In this document: piece after piece, positions 36,720-46,720 of the stretch
How positions within the stretch are numbered: the stretch's first letter is position 1
Layout: the number at the start of each line of letters is the position of its first letter
Assembly (NCBI GenBank): GCA_030386875.1
Contig: CM059575.1
Location: forward strand, 43,926,859 to 43,990,858
Reading direction: 5' to 3'
Length of the DNA: 64,000 nucleotides
DNA from: Morinoia aosen
Lineage: Eukaryota; Arthropoda; Malacostraca; Amphipoda; Talitridae
Made by a program: the position numbers and the translations under genes
Notes under the pieces: model-generated
Database searches by the model: none
What the model was told of the DNA's origin: nothing
What the model saw: only the letters and a program-made list of their open reading frames with translations

Positions 36720-37140
36720 AAATACCTGTCGAATTAAGTTTGATGGCCGCTGTTTTTCAAGGCGCCCTTTTTTTCTGCGACTCCTGATCTGGGAACATTG
36801 TTTTCATCAAACTAAAAGAGGCTCTCACAATGAGATAGGTATTGCTTAGCTAAAAATGCACAAACTTGCTGTTCCACTTTACGAGCACGATTTTCGAGAG
36901 GATCATTGGATAGCACATACCTGGCAATGATAGTTTTTTGCCACCATGGATCGTTGTTTGTGTCGCTGAGAGCATGTGACGCCTGATCTCCGATTTCCCA
37001 CAAGTAATATAGGTTCGACAAACCTTACAATATTTCACATCCTTTTGCTCTGTTGATTTTGAGAATTTGACTAACCATCCCTCAAACTCAGGTTCCGATG
37101 TCAACGAATCTTTAAATTTCTGTTGGTAGTTTGAGCCTAG
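36720..37140 (-). pseudogene. hAT transposase N-terminal remnant (BED-type zinc finger)
   Basis: On the minus strand a frame gives SEPEFEGWLVKFSKSTEQKD, then VKYCKVCRTYITCGKSEIRRH. This is the Cys-x2-Cys ... His pattern and Trp-Leu lead of the BED-like finger of hAT transposases, about 45 residues. After a frame change it gives KVEQQVCAFLAKQYLSH and then MFPDQESQKK...KTAAIK. That resembles the conserved 'MFPDSxIAKK...GRTKATAI' block that follows in this hAT subgroup. The remaining approximately 500 residues, with the RNase-H-like core and hATC dimerisation domain, are missing. Its position and strand tie it to the inner hAT element. Confidence 0.7.
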
Positions 37141-38436
37141 TTTCTAGCTTTCAATTGGAGCTTTCCTTTTTTCGAGGTGGTTTCGTTGGCTCTTCCTCAC
37201 TCGGTGCGCGATCATATGCTATGCTGCAAGAAATGCAATAATATGTGTTCCTATCCCTAGTACAATTACTCATTTTTTTATTCAATTTTCCATCCATTCA
37301 TGCGCTTCAGCCATTCTTTCCACACGCTCAATCTAACCTAACATTTTGATCCACTCTCTGCGATGACTTTCTGGCTTCCCTCACACATGACTTTCGTCAT
37401 ATCTTTTCATTACGGATTTTAACCAATCTTGTTACACCACATATGCTTCTCAGAGACTTCGTTGCCATCACATTCATTTATCAACTCATAAAGTTGATCG
37501 TAAAGTAACCAAATTTATTCATTTCCTGAAGGGCGGGTGAGAAAATTCAGAGGTTTTTGGAAAAAGATACCTTGCCTTTATTAATATGCATAAACTTTCC
37601 TCAACACTCAGTTGCTAGAAGCCTTAGTGCTTCAATTTTGGTTGACGGAATTCTAGGCGTGATCGCAGCAGCTACATCAAATTCTACGTCCGTGTTACAG
37701 CGCCTAAGAAAGAAAGTGAGAATACAAACATATATTGCAAGTTTTAAGTCGATAACTGTACTCTTTTGTTTATATGAATTTTTGTAACTAATTTTATAGC
37801 TTCTTCCTATCGCTTTTAGCACCTTTTGTAACTCGAAGTTTCAAAGAACCCTGTCTAATTTTTTTTGTTTGCATCGCTACAATAACATGCTTCTTTGGCG
37901 TGAAGCATGACTAAGAAATACGACGCCTTCCATCTAATTAGCTGGCAAAATACCGGCGCTGTGAGGCAACACTGCTTAATTCAATGACAATCACAAGAAT
38001 GAACTTATTAATTATTTCAACGATGAAATATATTAGGTGTGGTATTTAACAATACAACAAACATACCTGTCAATATTCTGTTGAAGCTTATAAGCACGAT
38101 CACACTCAGAATAGGACAGTGACTTTCGTCGACTGTCTGTTGCTGACACCGATCGAGTTTTTTATTAGCGAAATGCAACTCGGAATCATTTGTCAAAACG
38201 AAGTGGACAAGAGATATTATGGCTTCGTATCTTGACGCCGTCTTTCGTGAGCGATACCTGATGACATTTATATGTATATGCGACACTACCCACAGCAGCA
38301 GTGCAGTTTTGTGAACACTAAATTCGGACCCGATTCATTACATTTCGTTCAAGTGGTAACCAGTAGGGTGCTTGCATATTGGCTTTCAATTTTCTATTTT
38401 TCGTAGATTAGGTGGTCACTTCCTTCATGGAGCTTT

Positions 38437-38522
38437 GATTACCCTAGATTCGCCCATATTTTTCATTACCCTAAACATTACCCTAAGGTACCCCCGATTA
38501 CCCTAAATTAGGGTAATTACCC
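38437..38522. repeat. Subterminal ATTACCCTAA repeats of the inner hAT, right end
   Basis: Four ATTACCCTA-type motifs in + orientation (38,437; 38,465; 38,477; 38,496) and one inverted copy (38,508). Matching motifs occur at the left end at 36,491, 36,514 and 36,524. They look telomere-like but are explained as subterminal transposon repeats. Confidence 0.8.
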
Positions 38523-38539
38523 CGCTCGTGGAAACACTG

Positions 38540-38547
38540 AGCATAGA
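38540..38547. repeat. Target-site duplication (right) of the inner hAT element
   Basis: AGCATAGA, identical to 36,458-36,465. Confidence 0.9.
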
Positions 38548-38859
38548 CAAGGCTCTTCACGTGTCCCAAAAATTGAAATCGAGTGGAGTCATGTCAGGAG
38601 ATCTAGGAGGTCATGCAACTAGCACATTTCGCCGGATCAACGTAAATTCAAAATCAATATTGCGAGTAGTTTATTCATTAAATTTCACCCTTAAAAACAA
38701 TAAACTGCTAATATCTCAATGTCTCTTTCTTCGGAAAATTTTATAGAAGAAAAAGTTTTCATTTGGATATCTTCTAGTTGGTGTGCAATTTTTTGCCTCT
38801 TATTCTGAATCTGAAACACCCTGTATATTACTGACAAGTGTTTTCTGAGTAGGTAATGT

Positions 38860-40431
38860 AGGCATTGTCTACACTGAGAAGCATAGATATGTATCAACAG
38901 TTTTTTATTACTAAGTATGCACTAATTCATTGAAATTATAATAGTTAATTCAATGACTATGCTTCAAATCCCCAAAATTATGTATACGTGTAGATAAGGT
39001 AGGCCAGATTTGCACACTGCCTTTTCTTCTCTGTACCTACACTAAGCAGGGTAACAATGCAGAAAAGGTGTCATATTATTGCTCAACTCTATGTTACATT
39101 TCGGCTATATATAATAAGCAAAAGTTGTTCTGCTTTCATCGCAGGGTTCTGACGTTTTCGGAGCGTTTTTTTTACGAATAAAAGTCACTTCTAGCTTCGT
39201 TGCGTGTAATATGATACTACGAGTATCTCTTATTTTCGTTTAACTTTTTACTTTGTATTGGACTCTTTGTTATTTTAATAAACGCCCAGGTTCTTCTCAT
39301 TTCGTGTTTTTTGGAGCAATTTGAAACGTTTCCAGCAACAGAATTTGTACTATCGCATAAATGCAAAAACCATTGCAGCTGAGATAGTGCATTGTTTTCA
39401 GTTACAATGTGTGTGTGACTGTAAGTGAAGTTTTTGCTGGTGTGTGTAATTATTTTCATTGCAGCTCGTTTACATCGTATTTTAATTTTTTTCAAGTGTC
39501 TCAATGCCGATATAGATAACCTTACAACATTTCCAAATCTTCCTTAACAAGAAGTAATTAATTATATAATGCTACAAGACGAATACTATTTCAGTTTTTA
39601 AAAATGTATCAAGATAATTATAAAATTATCCATTTCAGCGTATACTTTCTTAGAAACTGGGGAGTGATACGAAGATAAAAATTAAACATGATGATGATAT
39701 AGTGAAATACAATATAACTCTGAAAGAACCAAATTACATTCAAGGAATAACTTGAGAAATGAGCAGAAATTTTTATTATTAATACATGTTAACTTGACTT
39801 AAAAACACGGAATCCATATCAACTTTGATAACATGACTTGAAAACTAGAAGTCTTTGTGCACTAGACCATAGCTTCAGGTTTCGGCAAAGACTACTCATT
39901 GGCAATGAATCATATCCTAAAGACTAGAAATGTTTATGATCATTATCAATCAATACATCATTTTGAGCATACAGAGTTACCACTCTTTATGTGAGTACAA
40001 TGTATTGCATCAGGTGAAATGTTCTGCAAGTAACTTGCAACACATTTAATACTATTTTCCAGTTCCTATGTATTAATTGAAGGAAAAATAAACAAAACAG
40101 ATATATACAGAATGAATTTGCGATGCTTTCAATTACTAATTCCTGCTTTTAACTACAAAATATACATCAATGCTGGGTACAAAAATTATATTTCGCACTC
40201 GTAGGTTTCGCATATATATCTGTGCAAACCCTCAATGACTAGATAACATGACCGTATTAGGTGATAGGAATAAATACGCTGTTTCATACTTAGAACAAAA
40301 CAATCAAAAAAAACATTGCGTATTTTTTAGATTTTTCAGCAAAACATTCTTACTCTGTTTTGGTTTACTTTTAGTTTTAAAGAATTATAAATAATTTTTA
40401 GCAAAAATTAGAATCGAAGACACCAAAAAAG
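38860..40431. other. Interior of the outer hAT-like element, no recognisable coding
   Basis: AT-rich. No BED finger, catalytic core or hATC motif found on either strand. Confidence 0.45.
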
Positions 40432-40672
40432 AGCGACTCCAACCACGACTTTACCACATCTGAATGAACGACTCCGACTCCGACTCCGACTCCACCACAT
40501 TCGGAAAAGCGACTCCGACTCCGACTCCGACTCCATCATACTTCAGAGTAGCGACTCCGACTCCGACTCCACCACACTTTAGAGAAGCGACTCCGACTCC
40601 GACTCCGACTCCACCCTAAAACATCCGACTCCGGCGACTCCGACTCCCGACTCCGACTCCGACTCCGCAACC
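40432..40672. repeat. Right subterminal GACTCC minisatellite
   Basis: The same GACTCC hexamers appear with different spacers (CACCACATTCGGAAAAGC, CATCATACTTCAGAGTAGC). The orientation is the same as in the left array, although the 17-bp termini are inverted. Confidence 0.92.
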
Positions 40673-40675
40673 CTG

Positions 40676-40683
40676 GTTTAACC
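40676..40683. repeat. Target-site duplication (right) of the outer hAT-like element
   Basis: GTTTAACC, identical to 32,616-32,623. Confidence 0.8.
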
Positions 40684-42205
40684 GGACACTATTTTCTGAA
40701 TTCCTGCTAACTGTTTAGCATTGAATATCCGCCTTTCACAAAGAGTAACATGATCATACAAAATGAAGACATTTTCAGTTGAACAGCAATGCAGTTTTCA
40801 CTTTATGATATTCTGCCAAGCATCTATGTTACCCAGCATTTCAAAATTTTTAATGAATCTTAAACATAAAGCTGTACTGTATAAACTTCCGTCTCCACGC
40901 ATTGTTTTATGTGTTTGAGAATTTCTTCAAAATTCTTTAACACTAGAACTTTACATCAATCGAAGACGTAGAGTATAATCAGCGATACAAAATGCCCTTG
41001 CTAAAACTCTGAGCAGATACTAAAGTTACTCCATCTTCATTCAGACGTGGGCGATTGGAAAGTTTTGTTAAAAAATCCTATCCTGGAACCTCGCGAGCTG
41101 AGCATACGAGAGCCCTATTGTAAATCAAGGTCCAGACTTTCAAAGAATTTACGTTGTCGTTGCAATATAGCTGGCAGGTTAAATGCTGCTGATTTGGCAA
41201 CGAAAAGTGCAGTTTTCCTGAGAAAAATCTTCGAGTTTGAGCTCACTCGTAAAAAATTGAACGCTGAACACCTGGCAAACCAGCAGGGTTGCCAGATGCT
41301 CAGTTTAAATTTCATTTGAAAATACTCCAACTCTTTAACTCTGGCCATAAAAACAACCTGTAGCACATCTAATCCAGAAAATAAACTTTCGCTGCTGCCT
41401 GTTCCTCAATAAAACGGCATAATTTACTTGAGATAGGAATAGATTAGCGCTCGGCTATCCAGTGATGGGTCCCCAAGCAAAAGTCTTTTCGGATGTGTAT
41501 TCTTTGAGTTCTTCAGTCAATATTTACGTGAGAATAGCGCTTCTATAGCTCAATGCGATGAGTTAGCTCCTGTAAACATAAATAAAAGTTCAAAGGCTTC
41601 TCAAGTGACAAAATTTCCATAGTAATATAAAAAATATAATTTCAATAACCCGGGGCATGAATTCCGATCACGACATTCCAGGCCCGCTCTTGGCTTTTTG
41701 CCAGTAGTGAAGCCTAGAATGAGAAATGCATAAAATTAAGGCTAACTAAATTTTCAAAAACATTTCTAAATCCAAAGAGGAACAGACAAGGAGCCTCACC
41801 GGACCCCATTAGCCACCGGAGTTACTGAAGACCGTCCACCAAGGCACGAAAATGTGTACGGCCCGCGCAACAATTAAGGCAGGTAGAGGACATTAGCGGA
41901 ATGTGATTTAAATTTCTATTAAAAACGCATGAATCCAAATTTCCATGTATCATCCTTCTGATTCATATCTTGAAAACCGTCACCTTATATTTTGAATAAA
42001 ACACTTAGCCTACTACGCTCTGTTTAGTAGTAAAGTAGACTATTTAACGGTCACATAGACTATTTAATAGAAATATAATCGGTTTGAACGCATTCCCTCC
42101 GAATATAGGTTTATGTGAAATTAGTGAAATTTTCATCCCTACTTGTCAAATGCATTCAGTTTGTTCCTGCGTGTGTAATTTTGTACTTCTGTTATAATTT
42201 TATTG
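40684..42205. other. Intergenic, no recognisable feature
   Basis: Short ORFs only (90 codons at 41,047-41,319, unrecognised). Nothing else is supportable. Confidence 0.45.
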
Positions 42206-42211
42206 TCAACA

Positions 42212-42415
42212 ATGGAATAATATGAACGTGGAAAAATTGTCACTCAGGAATCCGTTAGTATGTCCGAAAATGAAATTAAAAAATAATTCAGTGTGTACCA
42301 TAAAACAGTCTTTAATACCTGAGAACGGAACAATAAATGTACAGCAAAAACTAGAAAAAGCTAACACTCGTAGAAAAATTATTCCGGAAAGCTTTTGAAA
42401 AATTCAAATTCCAAT
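42212..42415 (+). mobile_element. Tc1/mariner transposase N-terminal fragment
   Basis: From ATG at 42,212 one frame with several stops reads YERGKIVTQESVSMSENEIK, then FSVYHKTVFNT, then TAKTRKS. This follows the first helix-turn-helix of Tc1-type transposases (xYERGKIxGLxxxGxSxxEI..xLGVxHKTVxxT). The fragment is about 200 bp; catalytic regions and inverted ends were not found nearby. Confidence 0.55.
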
Positions 42416-43665
42416 GCATTATTATGATTGCAAAAAACTCTGGATGCAAATCTCTTGCTGGAGAAAATCAAGGTAGTCAACTTCAGGTACGTAGTTGAAA
42501 AAACTCTCACCAGTTAATACTAATTCAACAGAGATCAAACGAGCATCTGACGAAGCCATCATCTGTCTGATGAAACAATCTCCATCGTGGAAGTAGTTAC
42601 CAAGAGGCGAGATGAAAGCTTGTACGTACCTTGGGTAGGAGAGATGCCCTACGGTAGCATCACCTATTGCCATCATCAGATACCAACTGCTGTCATTATG
42701 TGTTTCCAGTTACTGACGGCGAATGCCTCATTAGCAAGGTGTACAGGTTCCTAAATTCTTGCATAAACTCAAATTCGCAGCTGAAGTTCGTGTTAGAATA
42801 TTGAATAAAAATGCACGAAATTAAGTAACTCCTCAGATTCTGAAGATATTTGAAGCCTGTTTACGCCGTAACGGGCGTAACGAAAATATTCGAATGAGCA
42901 TGCATGGAGGTAGCTGAAAAATACCCTAAAGAGAATGATAAAATTCGTTCAGTGTTTTCGTGCGCTTTCTGTCGTGAATTGAAATCGTTCAAGTTTTTCT
43001 TATTTTTTCACCTTCAAGAGTCGAGAAGAACGCAAAATGTTCACCAAAATTTAATTCATCTTTCAGTGAACTCGTTAAACTTACCAAGCTGACTACAACG
43101 ATTTGATAAAGTGATCATAAAACTGATTGGTGCAAGGTTATAACACTTGAAAAAATGTCTCTATGCAGAGCAATAAAGAAAACTAATTACTTCATAACAA
43201 TCCTTAGCTGAATTGTTCTCAAGTTAATCGTGTTAATATGAAAATTTATCCATTCTATCTAACATAAATACGTAAAACAAACGGCATAGAATTAATTAGG
43301 TGAGGCAAGTTAAACTCTAGTCGCATTTTTTCTGTCATTGGAGCAGGCTTAGTCTCACCTGCGACACATTTCAAACACTCTGATTGGCTTACAACATTTA
43401 TCATTAAGTTTAAAAGAAATTTAATACAAATGTAAAAAATGCTACTCTGTATTTTCAAGCACTCACGGTTTATTTGCATAGTTGATTTAATTTCTCTCAG
43501 TAGGAATTTGTGATGAAAACTTGTGGGAGATTTCAGCCGTAATATATTGCCGTGCTTCTGAGTACGAATTATGAGCTGAATATATGGAAAAATGTTATAC
43601 ACTTGTTTCGTATAATTTGTAGCAGATTTATTTTTTAGCTAAGTCAGATAATTGGAAAGACACAT
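42416..43665. other. Intergenic, no recognisable feature
   Basis: AT-rich, with only short unrecognised ORFs. Confidence 0.4.
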
Positions 43666-43849
43666 TGTTTGTTTCGCCTCCCCTCGTCGGGCCGCAGACA
43701 TCAGAGCTGTGAGACAGTGTATACATCAGCCTCGGGATGCAGTTGCTGTACTTTCACCTTTTACAGTTAATGCTTTAGCTTTGATGATGTGGGTATAACT
43801 AAGTAAAAGAAGGCACTGTCACACCACATAGTTGTCAGAAAGGTATCAA

Positions 43850-43894
43850 AATGAAAGGTGCCAGAATGAAAGGTACCAGAATGAAAGGTGCTGA
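43850..43894. repeat. 15-bp tandem repeat, three units
   Basis: AATGAAAGGTGCCAG repeated three times with few changes, and a partial fourth unit just upstream (AGAAAGGTATCA). Confidence 0.85.
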
Positions 43895-43989
43895 ATAATC
43901 ACAGATAGTCCGTTGTAACACGTACTGAGATAAAGGAAGGAACTGACCCATAACTGTTCCGTTACAGTAGGCGAGGAAAAGAAGAAGCT

Positions 43990-44410
43990 GACACACCACA
44001 CCATCCCGTTAGAAAGGTCTATTTCCCCAAGTTCGTGCTTTGTTGCAGTTACTGCACCAGCCGGGAGTGCACACAAGGCAACGAGATCACCCCCAGAGCA
44101 ACTAAATTACACGAGTCTTGCGATGGACGGAGAGAAGCTGCATCTTCTCATTGGGATGATCACAAGGAGTCTCAGGTCCGCTCGGGGCAGGGATGCCCGC
44201 GGCTGGATGTCTGAGAAGCAGGGAGAGGAGCGGGGAGATGATGACAAGAGGGAGCGGAGTAGGGTGTACATGGCTGGGAGGGACGCTTTGATTTGGTCCT
44301 GCAGCAGTCGAGGACCGGCGAGTCAGTGAGCTAAGGAGCTCTAGGGATTCTTCTTCAGGCCGCCCTCATCTGGTGCAGGCATCGGCAGACTGCGACCGAG
44401 GAAACCGCAC
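43990..44410. other. GC-rich patch, possible exon or regulatory element
   Basis: Purine-rich on the + strand, with an open frame at 44,123-44,329 giving a basic, Arg/Asp-rich peptide. No recognisable domain. Composition alone could keep it open. Confidence 0.25.
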
Positions 44411-45845
44411 AATACAGATTTGAGGAAAGATATTTTCGTACCATGCCATGAATTTCATGTTTTCATAAAACATTGAAAAAGGATTCGCATATATTTTAAA
44501 AATATATAAAAGGCATCCTCTCAGAGAAAACTTACTCATGGGTATGTTTTAAAATGTACATATATAAGAGTTTGCTAAATGGGGCCGATAAAAAAAGCTA
44601 TAATCGACAATTATTTTCAGCATTTCTCACAATGCATAAGTCGTTAAATCTCAAAATCAAAATCTATGAATGATACCTGCATTGTCATAATTTTCCCGGA
44701 TTTTTTCTGAGCATCTGTGGTAGCGAGCTCGACGGAATGGGTGGAGACAGAATTAAGAGTACGAGGAGCAGCGCGCTTGTAACCATGTCTTAAAAGCAAC
44801 GATATATAAAGGAAGTGGTTGACGCTGTTTTGATCAATGATAGCCGGAAGATTGCTAGCAGTATCACTTAGAAGGCCTGTGGTGATCGAAATTGGACTAT
44901 TTTTTGTAAGCTTAAAAATTCCTATTCGAATTTGGATGTTCATGATAAACTTTTGAGGCGTACATTGAACACATGCCCGCCAATACCAATGCCGATTTCA
45001 TCATTGGAATATGTGTGACCACGGGTCTTAGACTCCCAAATATACTCACACATCACCGGAATGTGAGCCAATAGTTTTAGCAAAAATTTAGCACGTTCCG
45101 AGAGAAAACTTTAAATAAATATTAAATCATATTAATGTTTAAAGGTGAGGATGAGATAGAATTTCAAATTTATTAATAAATATGGATTTTGAAAATAATT
45201 TTTATCGTCACATTGTCACTGAGGGAAAAATTTTAGCGATTTTGTTTTATTAACTTTACAACTTCAGTTAATTTTGCTAAAAACGTGATAGCGAAAAATA
45301 AATTACCAGCATTTCATGATAAATTCCTCCCCTTTGTATTCCTGCCATGTCTGTTATGCAAGAATACAAGGGAAGCGATGAGGAGTGTTAATGACTTTCC
45401 ATCACGGGAAGACATGATAATATATTGAACGACACTCCTCATCGGACACTCCTTGATGCACCAACATGAACTCTGGGAAAACTCCACGGATGGTAGTACC
45501 TTCATTTCAATTTTGACCAAATATTATTTAAACAATTTTTCGAGATTTGTGTTTGAATGCATGGGTGAGGGCTACGGCTCGATGTAGTCTTGCGTCACCG
45601 TAGCACAGGCAGATCTATTATGTTAACACTGCTATACTGTACCCAGACGTGAGAAAGCCTCAGCCTTACAGGGACAAGGGATGTGGAATGAGTGTGTATT
45701 CGAAGCCGTAAAAGAAAAAATGCTACTGAGACGTTCACTTAAACTGTTATCTCGTCACAGAGGAAAACAACTTTGATAGAAATACCAAAGCGACAACTAA
45801 ATAGTCTTTAACAGAAGTCATCGTTAACTGAGTTTATTATTAAAC
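44411..45845. other. Intergenic, no recognisable feature
   Basis: AT-rich; the 99-codon minus-strand frame at 44,644-44,943 is unrecognised. Confidence 0.4.
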
Positions 45846-46398
45846 CATTTTAAAGAATTTATTTACCACAAGCGATACAGCACTAGATTGTTACTTAAGT
45901 CTAGTACAGTGGACACGTTTGAGTATAGCTACTTGTGGGCCCGAAAAAGTTCAGCGACTTCTGTGGGAATCCTATCATTAACGCTAATTTAATGTGTACA
46001 ATTATGCTTCACCTAACTTACATAACCTAGGTGCGCACTAGACTGATCAATGAATTCGTCTTTCAAAGATTCGATGCTTAATTTTACAAAAATAGTTTGT
46101 ATGGGCTACATGGAAACAGTATATTCTCGAAGAGGTTAGGATCAGACTGTCATTGATCATGGTAAACTACCTTTTCAGGATGATTTATATGACAGAAAAT
46201 ATTTGATTTGATTACTTATGTGGTTAACATTTCGATTTAAAGAGTGATTTAAGATTCATTTTGGAAGCTTTCTAAGAATTTTTTTCGCGATTCTCAGCAT
46301 GGATCAAATTCCAAGTATTAGTTCCAATGAAAAGGGTGCTGTGTTCTGATCGAAATTTTGAACAATAAAGAAGTGTGAAGTTACTTCTATTTCGGTTT

Positions 46399-46720
46399 AA
46401 ACAAAAACAAAACAAACCAACAAACATCGGCATCAAAGGATGATTTATTTCCAATTTAAGCATGATAGTGATATATATCACCTTGTACATTGATTTTTCA
46501 AATGCCTTATAAGTTATAACTAACACCAGCACGCCATGGATGGCGGTTTCCCCCGGTCAATACCGGTACCCATTTCAGACACCTGGGTAGAGTGGGGCAT
46601 TGTGCTTTGAGTTTTTCCCTGTACCAAACGGATAAAATCGCTACCCAGAGCCAGCTAGGCTTCGAACCCTCGATGACTTCACGGAAGGGCAAGTCCTTAA
46701 ACCACACGGCTATGACGAGA
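46399..46720 (-). mobile_element. tRNA-derived SINE nested in LINE copy 2
   Basis: On the minus strand an A-box-like TAGCCGTGTGG (46,712 to 46,702) is followed 33 bases later by an exact B box GGTTCGAAGCC (46,668 to 46,658). This is a Pol III promoter spaced as in tRNA genes. A body of about 230 bp follows and ends in a GTTT/TTTG-rich tail (46,425 to 46,399). LINE sequence conserved in copies 1 and 3 (CTTCTATTTCGG and GATGGCCAG) brackets it, so it inserted into the LINE. It lacks a tRNA fold at its 3' half. The 66-codon ORF across it is incidental. Confidence 0.75.

Larger units (their letters stand above)
36466..38539 (-). mobile_element. Inner hAT element (2,074 bp) inserted into the mariner-type transposase
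   Basis: The left end is CAGGGTTTCCACGCG and the right end, read inward, is CAGTGTTTCCACGAG. AGCATAGA flanks both sides exactly (36,458-36,465 and 38,540-38,547), an 8-bp duplication typical of hAT. Both ends carry GATTACCCTAA-type motifs. Removing the insertion and one duplication restores the mariner frame HVKSLVYATPIE. A hAT transposase N-terminus lies on the minus strand at 36,720-37,140; the C-terminal dimerisation region was not found, so the element is internally deleted. Confidence 0.88.
36116..38823 (-). mobile_element. Mariner-type element with ~150-bp inverted ends, split by an inner hAT
   Basis: The left end CTGTGTGTTTCAGAA and the reverse complement of the right end CAGGGTGTTTCAGAT begin inverted repeats that stay alignable for about 150 bp, including ATTGTTTTTAAGG and TGAAATTTAATG. 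TATA flanks both ends. Around the inner insertion, the minus strand encodes SPDMTPLDFNFW and HVKSLVYA to the right, and TPIESEEDLVARIAVAAGEI to the left. This is the third catalytic Asp region and C-terminus of an IS630/Tc1/mariner transposase. There is a one-base frameshift near FNFW. Without the inner element the copy is about 630 bp, an internal-deletion derivative. Confidence 0.82.
32624..40675. mobile_element. 8.05-kb hAT-like DNA transposon with GACTCC-array ends, containing nested elements
   Basis: The left end starts CAGGGTTGCGGAGTCGG at 32,624. The right end closes with its exact reverse complement at 40,675, giving a 17-bp perfect terminal inverted repeat. The same 8-bp word GTTTAACC flanks both ends (32,616-32,623 and 40,676-40,683). 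A CAGGG terminus and an 8-bp target duplication are the signature of the hAT superfamily. Both ends carry minisatellites of GACTCC hexamers in the same orientation, like subterminal transposase-binding repeats. No transposase of its own was recognised; the hAT transposase piece near 37 kb lies within an inner element. Inside are two mariner-type derivatives, a second hAT element and an old inverted repeat. Confidence 0.82.

Noticed and set aside
38437-38522. Interstitial telomeric repeat (TTAGGG/CCCTAA-like)
   Set aside because: The motif is ATTACCCTAA, irregularly spaced, and occurs at both ends of a hAT element, so it is a subterminal transposon motif.
46507-46707. 66-codon minus-strand ORF as a gene
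   Set aside because: It overlaps the tRNA-derived SINE and is explained by it.
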